DNA of 64,000 nucleotides from positions 10,847 through 74,846 of the forward strand of contig NW_003211408.1 in assembly GCF_000006405.1 (NCBI RefSeq). Reading direction: 5' to 3'. This DNA comes from Perkinsus marinus ATCC 50983. Taxonomy: Eukaryota; Perkinsozoa; Perkinsida; Perkinsidae. Below, one piece after another: positions 55,425-64,000 of this stretch. The position numbers and the translations under genes are program-made. The notes below the pieces were generated by a model. The model worked only from the letters and a program-made list of their open reading frames with translations. It did no database searches and was not told where the DNA came from. Position 1 is the stretch's first letter. Each line of letters starts with the position of its first letter.

Positions 55425-55975
55425 ATGGAGTCTCTCCCGCCTGGTATGACGCAGGCTTACGAGTGGGAGAACACTTATATTATGGAGCCTAAGGCGGATG
55501 AACGGTAATAGTACCTCAGGGGGGAATCGAACCTATGCGGGTTTCTATCCATAGGTTTATACCGAGCAAAGTAAGAGCGGTGTGTGAGCGGGCCATGAAG
55601 GCTAAACTGGAGGACCGTGAGTCTGAGGGGCTCCGGGCAAATGTGAACGGTGGTCTGTAGAGGAGTATGTGAGTGAGAAGGAGGCAAAGCAGTGGGTGTT
55701 AGAGCTGTGTGCTGAGATAAAGGATGCTGTCAGAGAAGAATGTAACGTACTTAGGCACAAGATCATGGTAGGTCCCGGGCTCGATCCCTGGTAGCGGCAT
55801 CATTGACCTTCTGGATTGCATGCTGCCTATTAGGTGCAAGTCGTCATATCTAAGAATGAGGGCCAAGGCATACGAGTATGCAGTAAGGGACTTTGGGATG
55901 AGTCTAATGATAATTGGGCCTCCTACACCTTCCATAGTGTAATACAACTCCCCATAGTGCATATTGAATGCTTTT
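55425..55975 (+). CDS. Tctex1-domain dynein light chain (DYNLT2B/TCTEX1D2-like), multi-exon
   Basis: ATG 55425 gives MESLPPGMTQAYEWENTYIM. After intron 55505-55554 the reading goes in phase to RFIPSKVRAVCERAMKAKLE, which matches the RFVPSRVRRIVKSVLEDRL opening of the family. Next come EEYVSEKEAKQWVLELCAEI with KDAVREECNVLRHKIM, and after intron 55768-55833, in phase, VQVVISKNEGQGIRVCSKGL and WDESNDNWASYTF, equal to the conserved GVRVASRCLWDxxxDxFASYTF. Members are light chains of cytoplasmic or ciliary dynein, including dynein-2 in intraflagellar transport. The C-terminal few residues are not resolved. Both introns carry tRNA-like motifs, in opposite orientations. Confidence 0.85.
55505..55554 (+). 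other. Short intron carrying a tRNA 3'-half-like motif (antisense)
   Basis: A 50-nt GTAATA...CCATAG intron with an in-phase join (ADE-R-FIPSK). The minus strand reads GGTTCGATTCC, a perfect Pol III B box. Confidence 0.8.
55768..55833 (+). other. Short intron carrying a tRNA 3'-half-like motif (sense)
   Basis: A 66-nt GTAGGT...ATTAG intron with an in-phase join (HKIM-VQVV). It holds CCGGGCTCGATCCCTGG, a paired T-arm, followed by TAGCGGCAT. Confidence 0.8.
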
Positions 55976-56218
55976 GCTCCGCCTCACTACAAGTATCTGC
56001 CGAAAGGCTTCACATTGTTCATGTCCGAAGTGGCGGAATGTATCTCTTTTACCGTTCCCCTCCCACTTTATATCTTCCTATTCAGCGCTTCCTGTTGGGT
56101 ACGGCTATGGTGTTCGGATGCTATTACGAGTAATTCCTCTGGACATGGTTCACGTGTCTACTGTCATGCTCTTCGTTTTGGGTTCAGTGCCAAAGTTAAA
56201 GTGAAAAGTTTCGATATC

Positions 56219-58165
56219 ATGTCCTCTCCAGTCGGCAGAGCCTTGCCTCGTTTCCTCTTCCCTGAGGTCTTCGCGACTGATTTCACTATCCATAATCTTC
56301 CTTATGGAGTTTTCCGAGCTCAGAGTGGAGAGTCTAGGATTGGTAATAGAAGCTGATTACTCTGCTGCGCTTTATCATGGTGTTCTATAGGTACTGCTAT
56401 TGGAGATAAGATACTGGATCTATCGGTGATGAAGATTCGATTCGAAAGATATTCCTTATTCCCGTTGTAGGTCCTTGCGAGGCATCAAAGACTTCCACAG
56501 TGCTTTACTAACACCACTTTGAATGAATTTATGGGCATGGACAAATCCGAGTGGAGTCGAGTGAGAAATCGGCTATTGTAAACTGTTGGCGAATTGGTCG
56601 TAAGGTTCGAGGTAAAATACAGTCCTACCTTTCCGATGACCATCCTGAGTCCCTCAAGCACGACAATGTGTTGTTGAAGGAAGCGATGGTGGACATGTCC
56701 AAGGTGCAGATGATGCTACCATGTAGGATGGGGGTTGTTCCCTAACATTGGTGAAAGGGCACTACTTGTGGTGGTAGGCGACATAGGAGATTATACGGAC
56801 TTCTATTCTTCTGAGGAGCATGCTACTAACGTGGGTAAGATGTTCCGTCCTAACCAAGACTCATTACTGCCCAATTGGAAGCACCTACCGGTCGGCTATC
56901 ACGGACGGGCCAGCAGTGTGGTTGTTAGTGGTGAGGAGGGGGTGTACAGTGTTTTCTAGAGGGATACAACGGATAAAACTACTGAGTAAATTTTGAGCGT
57001 AGAACATTTGTCCTGAGAACCCCAGTCCTCGCCTACTGTGCCCTACATTACTAGATTGTTGATGGTGTATTTTCGGTCTGGTTATTAGCTATGAGGTATT
57101 GACTAGGTACACCCATAACTCGTCCATGTGGTCAAAGGAAAGGCCCCAATGATCCTGTCCCCACCTTTGGCCCCAGCACGAGGATGGATATCGAATTGGA
57201 GATGGGCTTCTTTGTGGGTGGGAAGGGTAATGCTCACGCACTCACTCTGTTGCTGATAATACTTGTAATAGCTACATGCAGGTACTCAGCTGGGAGACCC
57301 CATACCATTATCAGAAGCTGGGGAGTAAGAAGACGGTTAGGTAGTGATGGTAGTAGTATTTGGTGTAGTCACATCTTTGGGGTGGTCCTAATGAACGACT
57401 GGTCAGCAAGAGACATCCAGCAGTGGGAGTATGTCCCCTTGGGGCCTTTCCTCGGCAAGAACTTCGGTAGGGGCTCGGTGGTGTTCATATTGTTTTGTAA
57501 GGACCGGTAGGTACATCTATAAGCCCATGGATAGTCACATGGGAAGCCCTGAAGCCGTTTAGGATTCCCCTGACGAAAGAGCAAATACCGCGCCCATTGC
57601 CGTAGCAGAGGAGATCACTGGGAAGAGTACGGATGATTGGTGATAGGTATCTTGCGCACTCGGAAGATTCCTCACCCCAATTGGATATCGAGCTGACTGT
57701 AGATTTGAATGGTGAGCGTATATGCAAGTCAAACTTGAAATACATGTAGGTGTCGTCCTCTCTTCTCGTCGGAGAGCATTATGGTAGCGTTAGGTATTGG
57801 TCTATGGAGCAACAGCTAGCTCACCATACAGTAAATGGGTGTAATGTGAAGGCTGGTGACTTGATGGGATCGGGGACTATCAGTGGTGGGTTATGGTGTT
57901 CATGCATTGACCTTGTTGAATTGTACCATTGGGGAAACTACTCATCGTACTTACTCTCGAAGAGGAATGTTATTTCCCATTGTTTTGGGCACCATCCGTT
58001 TAGTAGTGTACTCATGTCATTACATCACGGATGGCGGCTTGCCTAGCTAGGATGTGTTGGTGATCNNNNNNNNNNNNNNNNNNNNNNNNNNNNNNNNNNN
58101 NNNNNNNNNNNNNNNNNNNNNNNNNNNNNNNNNNNNNNNNNNNNNNNNNNNNNNNNNNNNNNNNN
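56219..58165 (+). CDS. FAH: Fumarylacetoacetase, 3' end in gap, multi-exon
   Basis: This is the last enzyme of tyrosine breakdown; it hydrolyses fumarylacetoacetate to fumarate and acetoacetate. The start at ATG 56219 gives [20 protein letters not shown], then [20 protein letters not shown], which matches the family [12 protein letters not shown]. Next come [20 protein letters not shown] (metal-binding Asp in DYTDFY), [20 protein letters not shown] and [11 protein letters not shown], an exon with [12 protein letters not shown] (metal-binding Glu pair), then [20 protein letters not shown] and [41 protein letters not shown] and TISG. DVLVI comes immediately before the N gap and fits DGDxVxI near the C-terminus. 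The final short segment is lost in the gap at 58066-58165. Confidence 0.92.
58066..58165. other. 100-N scaffold gap
   Basis: Exactly 100 N, a gap of unknown true length, cutting the last part of the FAH gene. Confidence 0.99.
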
Positions 58166-59091
58166 GTCAAAGGGCTCTATGGGATGTTGATGATCATTCA
58201 TGACAGTCCGATACAAGCGGGATCGAGGTGCTCTGCAGCTCCGATGTGATCAATGCCGGTAAGCACAGATCCTTCTCCGGTGGGGCTGATAGGCTATTAT
58301 CACTCCCATCACATATCATGTTGTAGTCGTCCAGAAGTGATAATGCATAGATTTACTGCGGCGAATCTTGTAGGGTAATTTGGCCGAGAATTAATTAGAT
58401 TTTGATGGTTCGAATTGGGCGTTATTATAACTATGAATACTACAGCGTGTAGGTATCGAGTATATCGTCATGCTATACCTATCCTGGCAGTGGACTGTAC
58501 AGCCAACCCTACGCATAAGCAGGTAGGCAGTTCTTGAAGGTGCTATGCATTTTACTATTGTTTCATCAGAAATTGACTAAACCGCCACCACGGTCGCTGC
58601 AGTTCCCGGAGTACCTTCTACCTTACATATCCGGTAATCAGGTCGTCGTATACTACTACTGTCTATCCCCCTGTCAGGCAAGCAATTCAAGAAGCATCCT
58701 AGCTGGCGTAATCAGAAGATATTCCAGTGTTACCACTACACCCGGAACAACCGTCTTCGGTAGTGGTATGCACTAGCCTTCATGTGTTATGAGTTTCTGT
58801 CAAAGGCCACTAGTCATCGTTGGGTTCAGTGTCCTTGCTACAGAGCTCCCAGTAGTTGTTAAATGCAGTAAGATCACATACACTCGAGTAAACAGGCTTC
58901 AATCAACTAGACTGGCCTCAGCAGATGCTTACAACAATGAGTTGGACAGGAGTTAGCTCTAGGTCTACAATTCCCGTTGGAATTAGTCCCATATACCGGT
59001 AAATTTTCCGTTTTTTTCGACTCATTTTTTTAATTTCCCCCGTATTTTACAACAATCATCTCCTCTGCGATCGCATTGTAATATCCCTACA
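58166..59091. other. Intergenic stretch, nothing firm
   Basis: Short ORFs only. The segment just upstream of 59092 is T-rich (CCGTTTTTTTCGACTC...) and may be the promoter or 5' UTR of the next gene. Confidence 0.4.
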
Positions 59092-60404
59092 ATGTCTGGT
59101 TATGTCACACTTGGTGGTGGCGACTTCCGTTCAACAACTATCAGTTCCCGTAACCACACGGCCACCCCAGATGGCTCTGTGTCCAACCCTAGCTCCATAT
59201 CGATTGACAAGGATAGGATAGCTGTAGGTTGTCGAAGGCTGATCGGTACTAGTCTTATGTCTCTTCTAGGTCGGCCTAGTACGCGAAGGGTTTGCTATGG
59301 AATACAGAGTGATATTGGGGGTATTCAACTCAACATTAACATTAGTTTATCTCCTACTACAATTACTACTATGTTATCCAGGGCATGCTCAACGGTGGCT
59401 CGGCCCTGTAGTGCTGCTGATTGTAGCCCCACTGTAATAAGACTACCAGTCTCTTTGGAAGTTACTAGGCCTGTCTTAGATACCACCTGCTATGGTCAGT
59501 CCGTTACCGGGGTGTGCAGCTGCAGAAGCTCAATGCTTACAGTATGCATCGGGCCACTGGTATCGTCATTCGGGAGTGGTCGTGGAAATCGTTAGAAATT
59601 ATATTCCAACTCACTTGTCTGGTCATCGCCGTAACATATGCGGTACTAGACCTGTTAGCAATACCGTTGGCTGGTGTGGTATTGAGTTTCCTTTCTTTGC
59701 TTACCTTTGCTCGACTCGTATACGACCTTGAAGGGGTCCATGAGGCTTCTGTGGGAGTGGCATTCAACCGTGTTATAGAAGAGGCGTGGACCTCCTTGTC
59801 TGCCTGTCTGCTTATAGTCATGGTTGCAACAGCGTGTGGCATGCTCTCAAGCCACTACATAGCACAAGAGTCTAGTATTATAAACGGTCTGGTGGTAGTT
59901 TTGGTGGGATGTGTAGATGGTGTGGTATGCATAACAGCAGCCTCCTCACTGGCTCGTGCTCACAAGAAAGTCGTTGATGACGCTGAGAGATCTAGACTGT
60001 GCCTCAACAACCTTAGCGTGAAGAACCAATCTCTATTGCGGGATATACGACTATCATTCAAACACGCTAGGAAACTGAATGAGACCGCGGGCTTGACCTT
60101 TTGGCAGCTATTACGGCTCATAGACGGGTGCTCGGCGAGCTACCACTCGGGTGCGCCTACTCACGACATAGAGGCTGACGGATCTCTGGTTAACAATGGG
60201 GAGCTTGTTGCATGTGATAACAGAATATTGGGGTGGGAAATAGTGATGGATATGGTTGGAGAATCGAGAGGCTTGCCACTTTGGCGTTATCTTACTGATA
60301 GCTGGGCTGAGGAGAGGCTCGAGACAGTCGCTCCTTCAATAGTACCTATTCTGGACGCTGGTGTAGCAGCAAATAGAGGAACTCATAGCGGTAGTAGAAA
60401 GTAG
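59092..60404 (+). CDS. Unidentified multi-pass membrane protein, two exons
   Basis: ATG 59092 gives MSGYVTLGGGDFRSTTISSR, then a Ser/Thr-rich N-terminal region. A GTAATA...GTGCAG intron (59434-59519) joins in phase CSPT to LQKLNAYSMHRATGIVIREW. The second exon has hydrophobic segments FQLTCLVIAVTYAVLDLLAI with PLAGVVLSFLSLLTFARLVY, LSACLLIVMVATACGMLSSH and IINGLVVVLVGCVDGVVCIT, so about four membrane helices. A charged cytosolic part with RDIRLSFKHARKLNE follows, ending SGSRK at TAG 60402-60404. I recognise no family. The same frame stays open for 79 codons past this stop. Confidence 0.6.
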
Positions 60405-60789
60405 TATCGAGGTGCGGAGTATGTATATTCTATATCAGATCGCGGCTTCGCATCACCACCTGTAATGACCACGCGTGTTAGGCGGCAGTCGCCGGAGCGA
60501 AGAGTGTACTCCAAAGGGGATGGTAGGAGGAAGTGGAGTGGGGGATCCAATGCATCGACTTTGAAGTATGGGGATAGTTGTGAGAAAGTGAGCACATGGG
60601 ATGCCAATCGCGACTTGGTATACTATTTTCGTTGTGGAAAATAATGCCAAGGTGTGGATCAGACCGTTGTGGAATATGATGGGTTTTGGGAAACTCATTA
60701 TCAGTTTCGGTGGTGCGACTTTAGGCTGCGGAGAGCATCTTTAGATTCGTCTATCGTTATCAGGAACGTCATTGTACTTGTAGTGTGAC
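60405..60789 (+). other. In-frame continuation beyond the membrane-protein stop
   Basis: After TAG 60402 the same frame reads YRGAEYVYSISDRGFASPPV and on to RDLVYYFRCGK, then TAA, then CQGVDQTVVEYDGFWETHYQ to TGA near 60787. The composition looks coding. It may be 3' UTR, an alternatively spliced part, a read-through extension, or a decayed gene end. Confidence 0.3.
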
Positions 60790-61914
60790 AATTTGAAAGT
60801 TATTTCACAAACGATAATTTCCGCGACGCACAGTAGTGTCGTTCCAAGCAGCTGTTGGTTGCTACTCTCAGGGCTACAGCGAGCAAATACGGCTCCAACA
60901 GGAGAACTTAGTCTTTTCTGCAGACTCTACTACGCATATAGAAAGCCCCAGAGAGAAGTTCAAGGGGGGCAATAAGCGACAGCAGAATGCGTGTAAGAAG
61001 TCCTTCCTGGGTCGACTTAGGGAGGCAAGTAATCAGCCATCTCTGGTAAAAGTGAATTCACCGGGGAGCGCAACGCACCGGCCACGATAATCAACTGCAA
61101 GTGGACGATTTTACCCGTGTTATTCCAATCACTAATCCTTGTATGCGTTTCTTATGGTATGCGGTCTTGCTTGCTAGTATGTCATTGGGGGGTAATTTCG
61201 TGGCGCGTGAAGGTGACTTGTATGTGATATCATTCTATGGACACATGCTGTGGAAGTAGTAATGGAGGCATGTCCGGCAGCAGTGGTGGTGGTACTACTG
61301 AAGGATCCTCAGAGGGAGATGGTTGTAGTGGCTGTAACAGCAGCAGAAAGGAAGGTAGTAGGAACAATACGACCTCCACCAGGGGTCTGCCGTCTGAGAT
61401 TCCTGTCCTATGGATGGGTAAAGAATAGGAATAAGGTATATCACCAGGCTTTATGATGAATTCACTCGAGTTGTTGGGTTCATCACGAGCCATGTAGTGG
61501 CCCTGTTGCCGACGATTGTTGTAGCAGCAGTTTTGTACGTATAGGCAGTGTTTATAGGTCTTTGGACAAGTGTGGGGCAATATAGGTGTGGTCAACTATG
61601 TGGGTTGGTGACAATTCAGAAATCTTGAGAAAATTTCGGGGGAGTTTTTGTATACTTTCGTTCTAATTCGTGTGTATATTTCTGTAGTGTAGTAGGAGAA
61701 TTTCCGGAATCAGTTGAGGAAACCAAACATATACTACAACACTGCTTTAGACATAGTATAGAAGCACGTAGTGATGTCTGTTGCCATTTCTGTCCGTTAC
61801 GGTATGGCCTCTTGAATGCTAAAAAATCTCCAGTGGTCTGCTTGTAATAGTGTAAGGTTTAGTAATAGGTGTGTAGACTACTTCTAAGGGGGACGGAGTT
61901 GTCACTTTCCAGTG
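60790..61914. other. Stretch with weak ORFs and a dispersed repeat
   Basis: A plus-strand ORF 60836-61090 (SFQAAVGCYSQGYSEQIRLQ, ending in basic residues) may be an exon but opens at GTG. A Gly/Ser-rich ORF at 61237-61428 overlaps two other open frames, so it is composition-driven. The segment about 61575-61760 resembles 17536-17730. Confidence 0.4.
61575..61760 (+). repeat. Dispersed repeat, copy 2
   Basis: Diverged relative of 17536-17730 in the same orientation, with the same ordered blocks. The family is unknown. Confidence 0.6.
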
Positions 61915-64000
61915 ATGGTGACGTTAGGTATACGAAGATCGGCTAAGGACCTCCTTACTCGCTATTTGGACAGGCTTATAGTGCCTTTAGTTCGCAATGG
62001 AATGGTAAGATAACTGAGTATGCCCTCGCTGGGGATCGAACCTGTGCCCTCGCTCGCCGCCCGAAAACTATATCGTGAGCAGATCCGTTCGACTGTGTTG
62101 ACGGCTCTCGAATCGGCCTTGGATTCCGGGCAAGTGGACTCCCTACTGGTCCTCAAGACAGCGAGGGATGCCGGAGTGCCGAGTGTAGATGTCCCTCCTT
62201 TACATGGCGTTGGTAATAATAGTAATAGTACTTGAGCCCTCGACGAACCCTTCCAGGCCCTTTAGACGACAGTAATGCCCTACTACCTATGGGGCCTCTA
62301 ATACGTATTGTGCGATTCTTGGACCCTGTTGATGCCGCCAGCTTGGCACGCACGAGCCGATTGCATGCAGACATAGTGCGCCACCCAGCGACCGTTGGAG
62401 GGGTAAGCTTCGGTGTTCTCACTTTCGTCACCGACCTTGTGTGACAGCTACTGGTGTCACCACATCTACCCAGACCGTCACTACGAGCAGTACAGCATCT
62501 CCTACGGCATAACCCTCCGAGAGTCGGTGTGGACACACTCATACAGCGTTGGCTAGGTGGTCACCTCGAAGGCCTGGACGTTGACTTTACTGCTACCATA
62601 CGTAATGGTCGAGTTGATTCACGGTGAGTCGGTAAGAGGTATGGTGTTCTCCTCGATCGATGTCAACTGGGAGAGGGTATTGAATGCGTGCTGGGAGAGA
62701 ATGCATATGGACAGCTGATGTGCTGATGACATTGATAATATTCGAGTTGCTCATTCTTTTATACTTCTACTCTGAGTAGCGAGGAACCTCCTGGGCATTT
62801 GTCGCAAAACGTATGGTCTCCCAGGTCCAAAAGGGTAATGGATCGGTTAAGCAGCATAGCAGACTCCCTGGACACCGACATTCGCGTCGTGAGGTTTGCC
62901 AAATGCTCTGACGTTGGACAGGACTTCGTGCCTATCATACGCACCCTCCAGAATACCAAGGTCATCACTTGCTGTGTTTTCGTCTCTTGAAGAAGCTCCT
63001 ATTTCCAGGCAATGACAGCAGTAACGTCGCTGACCCTGGTCGGGCTTATATTAGAACCTTCACCTCAAAGATCGATTCGGCTACCCCAACGTATGGACAA
63101 TCTCAGGCGACTAGAGCTCACTCAGGTAGTGGAGGAGGAGGATGGGAGCTTGATCTTGTGATCTCATTGGGAGGGCTCTATGAATTATGTAGGGTTGTCA
63201 GTGATCTAGAGTCATCATCGGATAAACAGCTCAGTTTGTATACGCTGGATTCCTATATGTGTGATGTCTTTCCGGAGGGGGGGGGGAGCTCTCGATGTAC
63301 ACCTCCCAGAAATGCACCACGAGATCGAACAGTTTGCTCCCCATCATTTAATGTAGCCCTGCATATCATGGTCAGATCACAGTCGTACGTGGATGTGGTC
63401 TCCTACCCAGCAACGGCACTGTGATAGCCCCACACCTCACGCAGCTCGTGCTTGCTATCAGACCAGAAAGTGCTGCCCTTGAGGTTGTCGAGGCTCTCAT
63501 TGGTCGCGGAGGAGGAGGTAGGAGTAGTTGTCCGAGCAATCTTCCGCACTGCGAAGGTTTTTGGCCGCTTCCAGGTTGTATTTTGGAGGAGTTGAGGGTT
63601 CACAATTTGAAGACCCCGACAGCAGTGAATGCTTTGGCCGCAACACTTTCCTCGACGATTTCATCACATTTGAAGTATCTTGAAGTTGGCCCATGGACTG
63701 AGTGCATCTAGCGGTTGGCTGGAGGTAGTCGGGATCTTATTCTTTTCAGTGATTTCCTAGCAAGAGTAGTTCCTACCTGTACGGCTCTTGAGGAGCTCTC
63801 CGGACTGGATGCTCCCTCCGTTGCCAGTCCGGTTCTCATAGAACTGGTAGGGTTATCATTGATAGGGGTATGAAGTATGGCCCCTCAGGGTATAGGTAGG
63901 CTGACCAAGCTCAGAGTGCTGCATATCAGTGTTACGGACGAGGACAGTCTTCGAGCGGTAGCCCGTGGTATCAGAAGCTCGAGAGCCCTTCTTACGGTAT
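61915..64000 (+). CDS. F-box and leucine-rich-repeat protein, multi-exon, 3' end outside window
   Basis: ATG 61915 gives MVTLGIRRSAKDLLTRYLDR. Intron 62005-62082 joins in phase GM to IRSTVLTALESALDSGQVDS. Intron 62213-62256 (GTAATA...TTCCAG) joins in phase LHGVG to PLDDSNALLPMGPLIRIVRF. The F-box lies in LLPMGPLIRIVRFLDPVDAA with SLARTSRLHAD (compare LPxExLxxIFxFLxxxD). Later exons have leucine-rich-repeat character: HLTQLVLAIRPESAALEVVE, ILEELRVHNLKTPTAVNALA, HLKYLEVGPW, CTALEELSGLDAPS and LTKLRVLHISVTDEDSLRAV. Such proteins serve as substrate adaptors of SCF ubiquitin ligases. The gene runs off the right edge. The start could lie further upstream. Confidence 0.7.
62005..62082 (+). other. 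Short intron carrying a tRNA 3'-half-like motif (antisense)
   Basis: A 78-nt GTAAGA...GAGCAG intron with an in-phase join (RNGM-IRST). The minus strand reads ACAGGTTCGATCCCCAG followed by CGAGGGCAT: a perfect B box and the GGCAT end also seen at 16037-16101 and 55768-55833. Confidence 0.8.

Noticed and set aside
55699-55962. Small minus-strand ORF reading PLPGIEPGTY
   Set aside because: GIEPGT-type peptides are translations of tRNA T-arm sequence. The DNA is the tRNA-like motif in intron 55768-55833, not a gene.

Overview
This window is nuclear DNA of an intron-rich unicellular eukaryote. Genes lie on both strands and are cut by many short GT-AG introns, mostly about 45 to 90 nt. Gene content is eukaryotic: a proteasome lid subunit, an ESCRT-II subunit, nucleolar DEAD-box helicases, a SURF2 protein, an axonemal or dynein light-chain protein and a Mei2-type RNA-binding protein. 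Overall style suggests an alveolate protist, most like Perkinsus, but nothing seen here proves the species. Two 100-N scaffold gaps (29877-29976 and 58066-58165) each cut genes.

Layout. 1-1407: tail of a mobile element with a 245-bp exact direct repeat. 1408-3240: tandem array of nine tRNA-Thr(AGU) copies on a 219-bp period. 3625-13401: minus-strand housekeeping block (DDX20-like helicase, an unidentified gene, 26S proteasome RPN6/PSMD11, alanyl-tRNA synthetase). 13922-22054: plus-strand block (PPM1G-like PP2C phosphatase, an unidentified gene, an S5-domain ribosomal protein, an intronless Mei2-like protein). 23809-31512: minus-strand block (putative mitochondrial protein with a long acidic tail, an unidentified two-exon gene, an ABHD12-like hydrolase, a NIPA-like membrane transporter). 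31759-32418: unidentified plus gene, next to a tyrosine-recombinase element (32459-34246). 34485-41254: plus-strand HAS1/DDX18, SURF2 with a Gly-Lys repeat tail, VPS36. 41409-42340: 38-bp satellite. 43232-44278: RanBP2-type zinc-finger gene (minus). 44560-49907: an unidentified gene, then an ankyrin-RING protein with a LINE inside one intron. 49989-51319: tandem pair of a lineage-specific family. 51320-55400: mostly unassigned, holding an inverted pair of related coding segments. 55425-58165: Tctex-type dynein light chain and fumarylacetoacetase. 59092-60404: membrane protein. 61915-64000: F-box/leucine-rich-repeat protein running off the edge.

Functionally this is a mixed housekeeping region: ribosome biogenesis and translation (HAS1, S5 protein, AlaRS, tRNA-Thr array), protein turnover (RPN6, ankyrin-RING, F-box), membrane traffic (VPS36) and metabolism (FAH). 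I see no operon-like logic.

The most interesting unexplained signal is a tRNA 3'-half-like motif (T-arm with a B-box core GGNTCGATYCC, often followed by GGCAT) sitting inside at least five short introns, in both orientations. In all five the flanking exons join in phase. That pattern fits introns born from, or invaded by, a tRNA-derived element.
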